Positions 15,298 to 24,452 of a DNA stretch of 64,000 nucleotides are shown one piece after another. Numbering within the stretch: position 1 is the first letter of the stretch; each line of letters opens with the position of its first letter. The notes under the pieces were generated by a model, which was not told where the DNA came from, made no database searches, and was given only the letters and a program-made list of their open reading frames with translations. The stretch is from JBAYFX01 sp041666965 (GTDB lineage: Bacteria > Patescibacteriota > Microgenomatia > UBA12405), in NCBI GenBank assembly GCA_041666965.1, contig JBAYFX010000002.1:8728-72727 (forward strand), given 5' to 3'. The position numbers and the translations under genes were made by a program.

Positions 15298-16557
15298 ATG
15301 AATCAAACTAAATTAATTACACCGGTCAAGGGCACACGGGATTTTTATCCCGAGGCCTGGAGGCGCCAGTTATGGTTATCCGAAAAGTGGCTCGAAGTTG
15401 GCCGCCTATTTGGCTACGAAGAATATGAGGGGCCTGTTTTGGAGTCCATAAATCTTTATCTAGAAAAAAGTAGTCAAGAAATTTTAGAAAAACAGACTTT
15501 TTTAGTAACAGATCGCAGTGGTGACACCTTAGTCATGCGCCCGGAACTCACCCCGACTTTAGCCCGTCTGGTAGCTCAAAGCGAAAAACAGCTTGTTTTC
15601 CCACTTCGTTGGCAGTCCTATGGCCGCTTTTGGCGCTATGAAAAACCCCAGCGTGGTCGGGGGCGTGAATTTTGCCAGTGGAACATAGACATTCTTGGCC
15701 CCTCATCCCCTTTAGTTGACGCCGAAATAATTACTATCGCGGCCCTCGCCCTAAAAAGTATTGGCATCACTCCCGATATGGCCCAAATTAAGTTAAACGA
15801 CCGTAACGCTCTTGAAACCCACCTCGCCTCAAAGTTAGGCACTAGTCCTCAGATTACTAAAAACGTCATCCGAGCCATTGATAAAATCGACAAAATGGAG
15901 CCAACCGCCTTTTCTGAATGGTTAACAGAGTTGGGTTTAAATACTACTCAAATTGAAATTTTATTGGAAACAATATCTACCCCATCTGCTTCTTTCTCCC
16001 CTGCCCTCACCCAAACCTTAAATTCTGTTCCCTCAGAACTAAGGGATTATTTTGAAATTGATTTAAAAATTGTTCGTGGTTTTGACTATTACACCGGTCT
16101 GGTGTTTGAAGCCTGGGCTAAAACCGGTCTCAAACGTTCCCTTTTTGGTGGCGGCCGTTACGACAATCTAACTCAACAGGTGGGCGGGTCCATTGCTGTC
16201 CCCGGAGTTGGTTTTGCCATTGGTGACATGCCCATTTTAGAACTCCTTTCCGAATTGTCTTTGATTCCGGACTTAACTATCAACCCCGCTCGCGTCCTAG
16301 TCACCACTTTTTCACTTGATACCGCCCTTGATTCCTTCAATCTAGCCTCAACTCTGCGCAACTTCAATATTCCTACCCTCCTCTACCCCCAAGCCGACAA
16401 AATCGGCAAACAATTTAAGTATGCCAGTGCCAAAAATATTCCCTACGTTGTGGTATTAGGCCCCGATGAAATTAAATCCGGCTTAGTCACCCTAAAAAAC
16501 ATGGTCACAGGTGAGCAGTTTAGCCTAAAGGTAGAAGATATTTCTTCAAATATTTGA
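15298..16557 (+). CDS. hisS: histidyl-tRNA synthetase
   Basis: Class II synthetase that charges tRNA-His. PVKGTRDFYP is the N-terminal signature. TLVMRPELTPTLARL and GRFWRYEKPQRGRGREFCQ form motif 2, LKIVRGFDYYTGLVFE is the histidine-A motif, and GGGRYDNL and PGVGFAIG complete the active site. The C-terminal anticodon-binding domain is present (PARVLVTTF...). Its 419 residues are typical. It starts 16 bases after the M20 gene and may be co-transcribed with it. Confidence 0.96.
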   Translation: MNQTKLITPVKGTRDFYPEAWRRQLWLSEKWLEVGRLFGYEEYEGPVLESINLYLEKSSQEILEKQTFLVTDRSGDTLVMRPELTPTLARLVAQSEKQLVFPLRWQSYGRFWRYEKPQRGRGREFCQWNIDILGPSSPLVDAEIITIAALALKSIGITPDMAQIKLNDRNALETHLASKLGTSPQITKNVIRAIDKIDKMEPTAFSEWLTELGLNTTQIEILLETISTPSASFSPALTQTLNSVPSELRDYFEIDLKIVRGFDYYTGLVFEAWAKTGLKRSLFGGGRYDNLTQQVGGSIAVPGVGFAIGDMPILELLSELSLIPDLTINPARVLVTTFSLDTALDSFNLASTLRNFNIPTLLYPQADKIGKQFKYASAKNIPYVVVLGPDEIKSGLVTLKNMVTGEQFSLKVEDISSNI

Positions 16558-16563
16558 TACAAT
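16555..16563 (+). promoter_or_regulatory. extended -10 before rpmE
   Basis: TGA-TACAAT spans the hisS stop codon region and ends seven bases before the rpmE ATG. It suggests an internal promoter with a leaderless transcript. Confidence 0.5.
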
Positions 16564-16570
16564 ATAGCCC

Positions 16571-16840
16571 ATGAAAGCCAACATTCATCCTAAATACAAT
16601 CAAGATTGTCAGGTCACCTGTACCTGTGGTAACTCTTTTGTCACTGGTTCAACCTTAGACAAAATTGAAGTCGAAGTTTGTTCAAACTGTCACCCCTTCT
16701 TCACCGGCCAACAAAAGTTTGTCGACGTTAAGGGAAGAATTGACCGTTTCAAAGAAAAACAAGCCAAAGGGCAAGGATACCAGTCCAAATCCACCAAAGC
16801 CAAAGCTAAAAGTGATAAAAAGGCCACGGCTAACGCTTAG
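16571..16840 (+). CDS. rpmE: 50S ribosomal protein L31
   Basis: bL31 of the zinc-binding type. MKANIHPKYNQDCQVTCTCG and VEVCSNCHPFFTG give cysteine pairs in the usual CxC and CxxC layout. VDVKGRIDRFKEK is the standard end of the core. An extra Lys/Ala/Ser-rich tail of about 22 residues follows (total 89), probably binding rRNA. prfA starts six bases after its stop, a common bL31-RF1 neighbourhood. Confidence 0.95.
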   Translation: MKANIHPKYNQDCQVTCTCGNSFVTGSTLDKIEVEVCSNCHPFFTGQQKFVDVKGRIDRFKEKQAKGQGYQSKSTKAKAKSDKKATANA

Positions 16841-16846
16841 CTCGCC

Positions 16847-17572
16847 ATGCCTACAGTAGACCCAAATATTGCCATTCTCGAATTTCGTCCCGGTCCCGGT
16901 GGTGAAGAGTCCTATATTTGGCTCCAGGATTTACAAAACATGTACATCCGTTGGTCAAACAAAGTTGGTTGGAAAGTTAATCAACTTGACGATGATGTCA
17001 TCAAAATCACCGGCCTCGACGCTTACAACCAGCTCAAATACGAAACCGGTACTCACCGTGTCCAACGTATTCCTGTAACCGAAAAACATGGCCGCATTCA
17101 CACTTCAACTGCTGCCATCGTCGTCCTCCCTCTCATCACTAGTAACGACACTTCCTTTCGCGCCGAAGACGTAGAAATGACGGCATCACGAGCTGGGGGT
17201 AATGGAGGTCAAAACGTCAACAAAGTTTCTACGGCCGTCCGCCTGCTTCATAAACCATCTGGCATTACCATTTCAGTCCGCAAGGAACGCTCTCAGCAAC
17301 AAAACCGGGAAATCGCCCTCGATATACTAAAGGCCAAACTTTGGGCCATTGAAGAAGAAAAACGTAGTTCCCAAATTGGTTCTGCCCGATCAAGTATTGG
17401 CCAAGCCCTCAGAGCCGACAAAATCCGTACCTACAATTACGCCAGAAATCAAATCAAAGACCACCGCATCAACAAAGAATTCAATCTCCAAAAAACTCTC
17501 GACGGAGACCTGGGTGATTTACTTTTCGAGCTTACCGTCTATTTCGAAGAACTAACCACCGCTCAAACCTAA
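16847..17572 (+). CDS. prfA: short class I release factor, RF1-like, lacking domain 1
   Basis: Releases the finished peptide at UAA/UAG codons. HRVQRIPVTEKHGRIHTS carries the RF1-type PVT tripeptide (residues 76-78). ASRAGGNGGQNVNKV holds the catalytic GGQ (120-122). The protein has 241 residues against about 350-360 for normal RF1. It begins at the ILEFRPGPGGEES strand of domain 2, so the helical domain 1 is absent. There is no room upstream, because rpmE ends six bases before the ATG. Its stop codon overlaps that of htrA. It could be the only RF1 or an extra ribosome-rescue factor; the window cannot tell. Confidence 0.82.
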   Translation: MPTVDPNIAILEFRPGPGGEESYIWLQDLQNMYIRWSNKVGWKVNQLDDDVIKITGLDAYNQLKYETGTHRVQRIPVTEKHGRIHTSTAAIVVLPLITSNDTSFRAEDVEMTASRAGGNGGQNVNKVSTAVRLLHKPSGITISVRKERSQQQNREIALDILKAKLWAIEEEKRSSQIGSARSSIGQALRADKIRTYNYARNQIKDHRINKEFNLQKTLDGDLGDLLFELTVYFEELTTAQT

Positions 17573-18762
17573 CCGGTTCTTTTTTCCAGTTTTAGCCTAA
17601 CACTACTTTCTTTTCCCTCGCGCCAAAACTTGACAGTCACTTCGTCTCCTATTTTCTTTTTATTAACGATATTGGCCAAACTCGAATCCGCCTCATCAGT
17701 TAATTTTTTGCCGTCAATTTCCATAATTATATCCCCCGCCTCAATTCCCCCCTTAGCCGCCGGACTATTTTCTACTACCTGTTGAACATAGGCACCAGCC
17801 GGAACGTCATTTAATAGTGCTGATTGTTTGGTAATCATTCTGTAGGCTACTCCCACATACGGCCGTTCAAACTCACCGGTGGTTTTAAAGTTATCAATCG
17901 AGTCTTTGACTAAGTTAATCGGTAAAGCAAAACCAATGTTTTGGCCTTGAGCTGACACGGCTACGTTTACCCCCACCACTTCACCCATTGAGTTAAATAA
18001 AGGTCCGCCCGAGTTACCCGGGTTTATCGCCGCATCCGTTTGAATTACGTTATCCAATCTTTCCGACCCATCAGTCGGTCCGCCAGCTGTAATTCCTCTT
18101 CCCAGTCCGGATATCACTCCGGTTGTCACGGTTGAACGAAACTCTCCTAGTGCTGTCCCAATGGCAATTACTGTCTGGCCGACTTTCAGTTTATCCGAAT
18201 CCCCCATTGTCACCGGCACCAAACCGGTTCTCTCAATTTTTAATATTGCCAAATCGTTTGACGGATCTCGATATATTTGGGCTACGTCTACTACCTGGTC
18301 TTTACCAATCACCACCCGGTATTTAGCGCTCGCATCCGACACCACATGTTTATTAGTTACAATTAACCCATCCTGACTAATCACAAAACCACTTCCAATA
18401 TCCTGCTCAACTGGCTGAAGTTGGGTCTGCCCCCTAGGAGCCTGAAACCCAAAAAAATCGCCAAAAATATCAAACCCGGGAAACTGGTCATTTAACACAC
18501 TTGTCTTGCGAATTGATACCGTTACCACACTTGGTGTGGCGTTTGACACAACTCTGGTTACCACCGATTCCTGATCCACCACTTCCTGTTTACCACCGGG
18601 CACCAAATTAGTGCTGTTTCCCCCAGTAACTCTCTCGGGTACTAGCCGGTCCACTACCCCAATTCCCCACAACCTATCCACCACTGCCCCTCCAATCAAC
18701 GATCCCAATAACGCAACCCCAAATACAGTCCCTAAAATGAAGTTTTTCATATTATTGGCCAT
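17569..18762 (-). CDS. htrA: HtrA/DegP-type serine protease with PDZ domain
   Basis: An envelope quality-control protease. An N-terminal membrane anchor (about residues 8-30) is followed by a trypsin-like domain. The triad is visible as NKHVV (His), SNDLAIL (Asp) and NPGNSGGPLFN (Ser). One PDZ domain (YVQQVVENSPAAKGGIEAGDIIMEIDGKKL) ends the 397-residue protein. It lies 13 bases downstream of ctpA, forming a two-protease unit. The last codons converge on prfA with a 4-base overlap of the two stops. Confidence 0.95.
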   Translation of the reverse strand: MANNMKNFILGTVFGVALLGSLIGGAVVDRLWGIGVVDRLVPERVTGGNSTNLVPGGKQEVVDQESVVTRVVSNATPSVVTVSIRKTSVLNDQFPGFDIFGDFFGFQAPRGQTQLQPVEQDIGSGFVISQDGLIVTNKHVVSDASAKYRVVIGKDQVVDVAQIYRDPSNDLAILKIERTGLVPVTMGDSDKLKVGQTVIAIGTALGEFRSTVTTGVISGLGRGITAGGPTDGSERLDNVIQTDAAINPGNSGGPLFNSMGEVVGVNVAVSAQGQNIGFALPINLVKDSIDNFKTTGEFERPYVGVAYRMITKQSALLNDVPAGAYVQQVVENSPAAKGGIEAGDIIMEIDGKKLTDEADSSLANIVNKKKIGDEVTVKFWREGKESSVRLKLEKRTG

Positions 18763-18775
18763 CCTTAATTATAAT

Positions 18776-19999
18776 CTATTTGGCAAGCTCTTCAATTGCT
18801 CTTATTAGTTGATTATCATCTTTCCAGCTTAATTCTGGCTGAACTTTCACATCTGGAACATCGGGTTTCTCGTATTTTACTACCACGTCCGGGTCCACTC
18901 CCACACCATGTATATTTTTCCCGTCAGGCAACAGCCATTTAGCCACAGTTACATGTAAGCCGGATCCATCCGAAAAATCTTGCGGTTGTTGAACCGTGCC
19001 TTTACCAAAAGTTTTCTCACCCACCAGTTTTCCCCTTTTGTAATACTTCAGCGCTCCTGCCAAAATTTCTGAGGCACTTGCCGATCCCCCATTTACCAAA
19101 ATGGTTAGCTTAGGTTTAGTCAGCCTTCCGGCACTTTTGTCCACCTCATACACCTTTTCTCCCTTGTTATCCGCTTGTTTTACCACTATACCCTTCTCCA
19201 GCAAGTCAGACGCTACTACTACACTCGCCTCCAAATACCCCCCCGGGTTGTTTCTCAAGTCCAGCACCATTCCACCCAAATTTTTCTTAGCGTTGATTTG
19301 TTCTACCATTGTCGGCCACTCTTCAAAAATCCTTTCGCTAAATTTATTCAACTGTATCCAAGCTACGTTTTCCGACTCACCCACCCACTTAAGCTCCAAG
19401 CTCGGTACCACAATATTATCCCGAATTAGCTTTACTTCAAATGGCTCCACGTCCCCCTCCCGAAACATCTTTAGAGTCACCTCAGTCCCAATCTTACCCC
19501 TAATCAAATTAACTGCTTCCTCCAGTCCAATACCCACTGTATCCCGGTCAACTTTGTTTTCTTTATCTATTATTTTTAAAATTAAGTCCCCTGCTTTCAG
19601 CCCCGCCCTCATTGCCGGGCTATTGGCCATTGGTGCCACCACCGCCAAATTTCTGTCTTTAAATCCTAAGCTTATGCCTACTCCTCCAAATTCTCCGTTC
19701 AAATCCTCATTTGACCTTTCGTTATCAGCCGGCGGTAAATATACGGTATATGGATCACCCAAAGACTGTACCAACCCTGAAATCGCCCCATAAACCATGC
19801 TTTTATTCTCGATTTTTTTTGGGTCCAAATACATTTGTTCCAATTTATCTTTAACCACCCACATCATATTCAAATCCAGTTTACCGGTTTTCTCCGCCGT
19901 CACCGTGTTTTGGGTTTTGGCACTCTGGTAACCAGACAAATACCCAACAGCCAGTATTGCTAATACCACAGCAATATTTTTAATTTTTAGCATTCTCAA
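18776..19999 (-). CDS. ctpA: carboxyl-terminal processing protease (S41)
   Basis: Cleaves exported proteins near the C-terminus. It has an N-terminal anchor and a PDZ domain (PAMRAGLKAGDLILKI). The S41 catalytic core has LRNNPGGYL, NGGSASASEIL with the nucleophile Ser, and GEKTFGKGTVQ with the catalytic Lys. The length of 407 residues is typical. Its start overlaps the end of the upstream unknown gene by four bases (ATGA). Confidence 0.95.
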   Translation of the reverse strand: MRMLKIKNIAVVLAILAVGYLSGYQSAKTQNTVTAEKTGKLDLNMMWVVKDKLEQMYLDPKKIENKSMVYGAISGLVQSLGDPYTVYLPPADNERSNEDLNGEFGGVGISLGFKDRNLAVVAPMANSPAMRAGLKAGDLILKIIDKENKVDRDTVGIGLEEAVNLIRGKIGTEVTLKMFREGDVEPFEVKLIRDNIVVPSLELKWVGESENVAWIQLNKFSERIFEEWPTMVEQINAKKNLGGMVLDLRNNPGGYLEASVVVASDLLEKGIVVKQADNKGEKVYEVDKSAGRLTKPKLTILVNGGSASASEILAGALKYYKRGKLVGEKTFGKGTVQQPQDFSDGSGLHVTVAKWLLPDGKNIHGVGVDPDVVVKYEKPDVPDVKVQPELSWKDDNQLIRAIEELAK

Positions 20000-20766
20000 G
20001 ATTTTACCACCAATGCCCTATTGAGCTCACTGTTAACTAAAATAGTTTGTTCTTTATTGTCAGTTTCATCTTTTAACCAAGCCCATTCTTTCTTACCAAG
20101 CTTAAGTACCGGTATTTCCAGTTCCACACTCTCTTCATCCTCCATTACCCACTCTTTAGTTACTACAGCCGCAACCCCAACTACTGCTGCCTTAATCAGC
20201 CACAAGTCATCTAGTGTTTCTACCCCGAGCACTTTCCCAGTCAGTCGGCTACTCAAATCCGTAATTTTATTTAGCCAACAATCTTTGTCCATTACCCCCC
20301 AAACCCTTCCCGAGGTCAACCCCTGTCCTTCAATTTTATTCGCGGTAAATACAAGCTCAATTTTTTCACTCCCTACCACGTCAACCTTGGCTTTAACCGG
20401 ACAAATAATTTCAGATTGTTTATCCCCCTTCGTTTGAGCCACAATTAAGTTTCCAAATTCGTCAATTGTTTCTATTTTTCCTTCAATTTCGGCACTTAAA
20501 TTTTTAACTCCAAAAATCTTTACCTCTCCCAAGTCAATTTTGTCTCCAATCTTAATCTCCCGACCTGCCAACACACCCCTCAATGTTTCTTTTTGCTCGT
20601 TTGTTAATTGACCAAACCAACCCGACCAATCTGCTTTTGTTTTCTGATTTGTTTCACCTACCGCCACCACGTCACCCCTCTCCACCACATCATTCTTTTT
20701 TACTTTAATTTTAGAGTGTTGAGGTATTTCAATTACCCATCGGGCTTTAACCCTAACCATAGACAT
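19996..20766 (-). CDS. unknown protein with barrel-sandwich-like N-terminus
   Basis: A 256-residue protein I do not recognise. The opening, WVIEIPQHSKIKVKKNDVVERGDVVAVGE, is like the first turns of a lipoyl/biotinyl or barrel-sandwich hybrid fold. A second similar segment (CPVKAKVDVVGSEKIELVF) is rather like the other half. KVLGVETLDDLWLIKAAVVGVAAVV looks like a buried helix. There is no clear signal peptide. It is the first gene before ctpA-htrA and overlaps ctpA by four bases, so it may serve the envelope proteases. The start may be Met1 or Met3. Confidence 0.6.
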   Translation of the reverse strand: MSMVRVKARWVIEIPQHSKIKVKKNDVVERGDVVAVGETNQKTKADWSGWFGQLTNEQKETLRGVLAGREIKIGDKIDLGEVKIFGVKNLSAEIEGKIETIDEFGNLIVAQTKGDKQSEIICPVKAKVDVVGSEKIELVFTANKIEGQGLTSGRVWGVMDKDCWLNKITDLSSRLTGKVLGVETLDDLWLIKAAVVGVAAVVTKEWVMEDEESVELEIPVLKLGKKEWAWLKDETDNKEQTILVNSELNRALVVKS

Positions 20767-20783
20767 TCCCCATTATAACCTTA

Positions 20784-21038
20784 CTACTCTTTTTCAGCTA
20801 CTACCCCAGAGAATGATAGTAGTGCCAAATGCCGTGCTTGTTTAATACAGCGAGCCAATCCCTTTTGGTGTCGGGCACAAACTCCGCTTTGCTTCCGGGC
20901 CATAATTCTACCCCTGGCTGTCAAAAAAGCAGAAATTGTCCCTACTTCGCGCCAATTCAATACTTTTTTCTCAGCGCACATCGGGCAAACCTGGTTAATT
21001 TTTATAATTCTTTTTCTTTTTGGTTTAATTCCGGCCAT
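20784..21038 (-). CDS. rpsR: 30S ribosomal protein S18
   Basis: bS18 with VCPMCAEKK and a CARHQKG pair, a zinc-ligand arrangement. It also has the conserved WRE.GT.SAFLTARGRI core and KQARHLALL at the end. The 84-residue size is normal. It is the last gene of the rpsF-ssb-rpsR operon; the L9 gene often found next is not here. Confidence 0.96.
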   Translation of the reverse strand: MAGIKPKRKRIIKINQVCPMCAEKKVLNWREVGTISAFLTARGRIMARKQSGVCARHQKGLARCIKQARHLALLSFSGVVAEKE

Positions 21039-21047
21039 ATGTTTATT

Positions 21048-21581
21048 TTAAAAAGGTATTTCGTCTTTTTTGGCAGTGTCGTCAGCTGGTTGTTCACCCG
21101 CTGGAGCTGGTGCTTCCCCGCCAATATCGCCAAAATCGTCTGGAATTGTAATTTCACCCATCTCTGGAGCGGCCATATCGTCGCCAACAGCTACTTCTTG
21201 CTGTTGTTGCTGCTGCTGATGCGCCCCCTCAGTTTTCATTCCTGGACGGCTGTCAAGCACCATCATGTCATCAATTACTATTTCAGTAATTTGTTTGCGG
21301 TTACCTTCCTGGTCAGTAATTTCTCGGTATTGAATTCTACCTTCAACAAACACCCTTCGACCTTTAGCCAATAGTTGAGAACAAAGTTCGGCTAGTTTAT
21401 TCCAAGCTACAATTCTATGAAATTGAGCGTCTTCTTTTCTTTCCCCTTGTTTGGTTACCCACACCCGATTGGTGGCCAATCCAAAGCTGGTTACAGCCAT
21501 TCCCCCAGGAGTATATCGAAGTTCAGGGTCTCTGGTTAAATTTCCAATTAAGCTAACTTTATTTAAGCATCTGCTGGGCAT
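21048..21581 (-). CDS. ssb: single-stranded DNA-binding protein
   Basis: OB-fold SSB: LNKVSLIGNLTRDPELRYTPGG, then FHRIVAWNKLAE and GRRVFVEGRIQYR. A low-complexity Gln/Pro/Gly tail ends in DEIPF, the acidic tip that recruits replication proteins. It has 177 residues. A Shine-Dalgarno-like AAGGAG stands before the ATG, one of the few in the window. It lies between rpsF and rpsR as in many bacteria. Confidence 0.97.
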   Translation of the reverse strand: MPSRCLNKVSLIGNLTRDPELRYTPGGMAVTSFGLATNRVWVTKQGERKEDAQFHRIVAWNKLAELCSQLLAKGRRVFVEGRIQYREITDQEGNRKQITEIVIDDMMVLDSRPGMKTEGAHQQQQQQQEVAVGDDMAAPEMGEITIPDDFGDIGGEAPAPAGEQPADDTAKKDEIPF

Positions 21582-21590
21582 GGTTTCTCC

Positions 21591-21872
21591 TTATTTCTTG
21601 ATTAGTAAATAACGAATAATATTATTGTTCCGATTTAAAGTTAAGCTAAAGGCTTTGTGGTCAATTGGTTTTTTAGTGGCTAAGTTCCATACCCAATAAT
21701 TCCCTTTCTCTAGCTTTCGAATCTGATATGCCAATTTCTTGGTTCCCATATTTTCTTCACCGGTAATCTCCCAGCCGAAGGCTGTGAGTTGTTTTTTAAC
21801 TTCCTCTGAAGCCGTCGCTTCTGCTTTAGGGCTCAGAATGGTTATTAATTCGTAATTTTTTATTGTATCCAT
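21591..21872 (-). CDS. rpsF: 30S ribosomal protein S6
   Basis: bS6: NYELITILSPKAEATASEE, then LAYQIRKLEKGNYWVWNL and a final strand LNRNNNIIRYLLIKK. The 93-residue length fits. It opens the rpsF-ssb-rpsR operon. No Shine-Dalgarno sequence is seen before its ATG. Confidence 0.95.
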   Translation of the reverse strand: MDTIKNYELITILSPKAEATASEEVKKQLTAFGWEITGEENMGTKKLAYQIRKLEKGNYWVWNLATKKPIDHKAFSLTLNRNNNIIRYLLIKK

Positions 21873-21902
21873 AAATCGGATTTTAGCTTAACACAGCCCC
21901 TT

Positions 21903-22244
21903 CTATTTTACAACGGTTTCTTCACCAATAGTTTGTTGAAGTTTCTGTTTTCCTTGATTAATCACGTTTTCAGTAAGTTGATCAATCTCTACCGCTGCTT
22001 TTTCTGACGCTGTATCAACTTCTTTTAAAAAATCCCCCATTGCTTGGCTTGTTTGTTCACACGCGTCAGCCTCAATCTGGGCCATCTCAATTTCCAAGTC
22101 AATCAACGCCGTTAATTTGTCGATTCTCTCATCATCTAAAACATAATCATCAGCCAACCCGAAAAGTATTTCATTGGCTTTTTCATTTACTTCCGTAGCA
22201 AACGACAAATCCCCAATTAGTTTTTTTGCCTCGTCAACTCTCAT
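21903..22244 (-). CDS. small helical protein, unknown
   Basis: A 113-residue acidic, mostly helical protein without membrane segments. The middle (DDERIDKLTALIDLEIEMAQIEADACEQTSQAMGDFLKEV) looks coiled-coil-like. I recognise no family. It lies between the S6 operon and another helical unknown, 17 bases downstream of that gene, so the two may be one unit. Confidence 0.55.
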   Translation of the reverse strand: MRVDEAKKLIGDLSFATEVNEKANEILFGLADDYVLDDERIDKLTALIDLEIEMAQIEADACEQTSQAMGDFLKEVDTASEKAAVEIDQLTENVINQGKQKLQQTIGEETVVK

Positions 22245-22261
22245 AATTTATATTAACACTC

Positions 22262-22999
22262 TTATGCTGCACTCAAAGTTGTTGCGGCTTTGTATTTTGC
22301 CTTAGAAGCTTCATCCGCTAACTTTTTTACTTTTCTGGCATCTGCTCTCTCATTTTCTAAATCATGTTTGGCTTTTCGAGCAGTTTCGACTCTTTGATAA
22401 AGTTTTTGGGCACGATTCTGTAGTTGTGTACATCTTTCATTCATCTGTGGATATACCCTTGAAAATCTACGTAATACTTCATACTCCTCCTCATTGTCAG
22501 GATTTAGAGCAACTGCTGTTTTATCCATCGCAGCAATTTTCTCGTCTTCCTTTTGAGCTCGCAACACCGAAATATCTGCCGGTAATTGCCTTACCCTGTC
22601 AATCCCGTCTCTGAATTTGCTAACCAAACCTGGTCCAACACCTAACTCCTGGCAACGGGTTTTTACCCCTTCAACCTTATCTTTTACTCGTTCACCTATA
22701 GTTTTGACTCTTTCCCACAAACTTTTACCTGCCACACTCACTGTTTCGCCTAAATTTCTCAATGTTTGTTTAACTCCACCATCAAAATCACCCTTAACTT
22801 CCCCAATAACTGCTTCTGCCCTGTCTCTAATTCCCTGAACTCCGGCTCCAACAAATGCTCTAGCCTCAACCGCAAAGTCCTGAACCCTATCTCTACCTCT
22901 ACCTAAAGCACCCGTAAATTTTTCCCAACCGCTACTAACACTGGTTTTCATTCTTTCCCATATATTCGGACGGTTTACTTGTGGAGGCGCTTCAGTCAT
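22262..22999 (-). CDS. amphipathic helical protein, unknown
   Basis: A 245-residue protein of long amphipathic helices. The first 110 residues have a loose repeat of R/K-D-[RK]-[VA]-x-[GDE] phrases (GRDRVQDF, IRDRAEAV, IGERVKDKVEGVK), similar to LEA or apolipoprotein-like 11-mers. The rest is a charged coiled coil. No export signal is seen. A TATAAT box lies about 20 bases before the ATG. It may form a unit with the next small helical gene. Function unknown. Confidence 0.55.
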   Translation of the reverse strand: MTEAPPQVNRPNIWERMKTSVSSGWEKFTGALGRGRDRVQDFAVEARAFVGAGVQGIRDRAEAVIGEVKGDFDGGVKQTLRNLGETVSVAGKSLWERVKTIGERVKDKVEGVKTRCQELGVGPGLVSKFRDGIDRVRQLPADISVLRAQKEDEKIAAMDKTAVALNPDNEEEYEVLRRFSRVYPQMNERCTQLQNRAQKLYQRVETARKAKHDLENERADARKVKKLADEASKAKYKAATTLSAA

Positions 23000-23043
23000 T
23001 TGTGTTTAATTAAATTATTATAGGGTAATTATATAGCTTTTTT

Positions 23044-24432
23044 TTAGTCTGTCAACTTGTTAGCTTTTGGGCCTTGGGGCGTGTCCTCCACTTCCCAACC
23101 TTTAGATTTGATTTCGTCACGTAACCGGTCAGATTCCGCCCAATTTTTCTCACTTCTGGCTTTGGTTCTGGCTTCCATTAGTGTTTCTATTTCCTCAGGC
23201 ACTTCCTCTTTTATACTATAATTATATTGATCCAACTTTAATCCCAATACTCTATCAAAGTCCAGAATTGTTGCTTTTCGGTCCTCATGGGAAACTGTTT
23301 CATCCTTAACCAATTTCCAAACCAAAGCCAGGGCCTCAGGTGTCGCTAAATCATCTGCTAGTTTCTCAATAAACTGACTCTTATAAGTTTCATTGACCAC
23401 TCCCCCATCCGGCCACTGATTAATTTTTTCTCTAAGTTTGTTTAAAGCAACTTGGGATGATTTTAAAGAATCTAGGGAAAATTCGATTCCTTTCCGGTAA
23501 TGGGACGTTAAAAACTGGTATCTATACCAAAGCGGATCATAACCCATCTCAATCAATTGAGCCACAGTATATAACCCTCCTTCTGACTTAGATATTTTTC
23601 TCCCTCCTGGTCCGGTTAAAAATCCATTATGTATCCAGTAATTAGCTGTCTGGTGGCCAAATGCTCCAAAACCTTGAGCAATTTCGTTGCTGTGATGAAT
23701 CGGTATATGGTCAATTCCCCCAGTATGAATGTCAAAAACTTCGCCTAAATTTTTAACAGACATGGCTGTGCACTCTATGTGCCACCCAGGAAATCCCTTA
23801 CCCCAAGGGCTGTCCCATTCCATTTCTCTTTTCCTGTCTTTAGGGCTAAATTTCCATAATGCAAAATCACTTTTATTTCTTTTTTGTCGGCTAATGTCAT
23901 CACGGTCTGTATCAATTTGCTCATCTAATTTTAAGCGGGCAAACTTCGCATAATCAACAAACTTACTGGTATCAAAATATACGCCATCATCGATTACATA
24001 GGTAAAACCGTTACTTTCTATCCTTTTTATTAGATCTATTTGTTCTTTAATATATTCTGTCGCCCGGCAAACCACTTCAGGTTTCTCAATATTCAACGCC
24101 TCACTGCTTTCAAAAAACTCCTGTTCATATTTTTTAGCCACATCCCACACGCTTATCCCCTCTCTTATAGCTCCTTTCTCCATTTTATCCTCACCGCTAC
24201 TGGCCAATTCCCCAACATCCGTTATATTCATTACTCTCTTAACTTCGTACCCTAAATAGCGCAAACTCCTTACTAATATGTCATTAAATAAGTAGGCATA
24301 CATGTTTCCTACATGAGGACTCCAATACACTGTCGGGCCGCACGAATAAATTCCTACCTTACCTTCAGTAATTGGTTTAAACTCCTCTTTCAGTCTGATA
24401 GCCGTATTGTATAAATTCACCTTTATTGACAT
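23044..24432 (-). CDS. cysS: cysteinyl-tRNA synthetase
   Basis: Class I enzyme that charges tRNA-Cys. YSCGPTVYWSPHVGNMYAYL contains the zinc-binding Cys and the HIGH-equivalent HVGN. PGWHIECTAM and HHSNEIAQ supply the other zinc ligands. KISKSEG is the KMSKS loop. The 462-residue length is normal and the anticodon domain is present. A TGA-TAAAAT extended -10 lies six bases before the ATG, so a leaderless mRNA is likely. Confidence 0.97.
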   Translation of the reverse strand: MSIKVNLYNTAIRLKEEFKPITEGKVGIYSCGPTVYWSPHVGNMYAYLFNDILVRSLRYLGYEVKRVMNITDVGELASSGEDKMEKGAIREGISVWDVAKKYEQEFFESSEALNIEKPEVVCRATEYIKEQIDLIKRIESNGFTYVIDDGVYFDTSKFVDYAKFARLKLDEQIDTDRDDISRQKRNKSDFALWKFSPKDRKREMEWDSPWGKGFPGWHIECTAMSVKNLGEVFDIHTGGIDHIPIHHSNEIAQGFGAFGHQTANYWIHNGFLTGPGGRKISKSEGGLYTVAQLIEMGYDPLWYRYQFLTSHYRKGIEFSLDSLKSSQVALNKLREKINQWPDGGVVNETYKSQFIEKLADDLATPEALALVWKLVKDETVSHEDRKATILDFDRVLGLKLDQYNYSIKEEVPEEIETLMEARTKARSEKNWAESDRLRDEIKSKGWEVEDTPQGPKANKLTD

Positions 24433-24438
24433 GTCTCA

Positions 24439-24447
24439 ATTTTATCA
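24439..24447 (-). promoter_or_regulatory. extended -10 of cysS
   Basis: TGA-TAAAAT on the minus strand, ending six bases before the cysS ATG. Confidence 0.45.
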
Positions 24448-24452
24448 CCAGT

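Noticed and set aside
19101..19793. 230-codon plus-strand ORF inside ctpA
   Set aside because: Antisense to a well-defined S41 protease; Ser/Thr/Pro-rich composition is what the complement of a G-rich gene gives.
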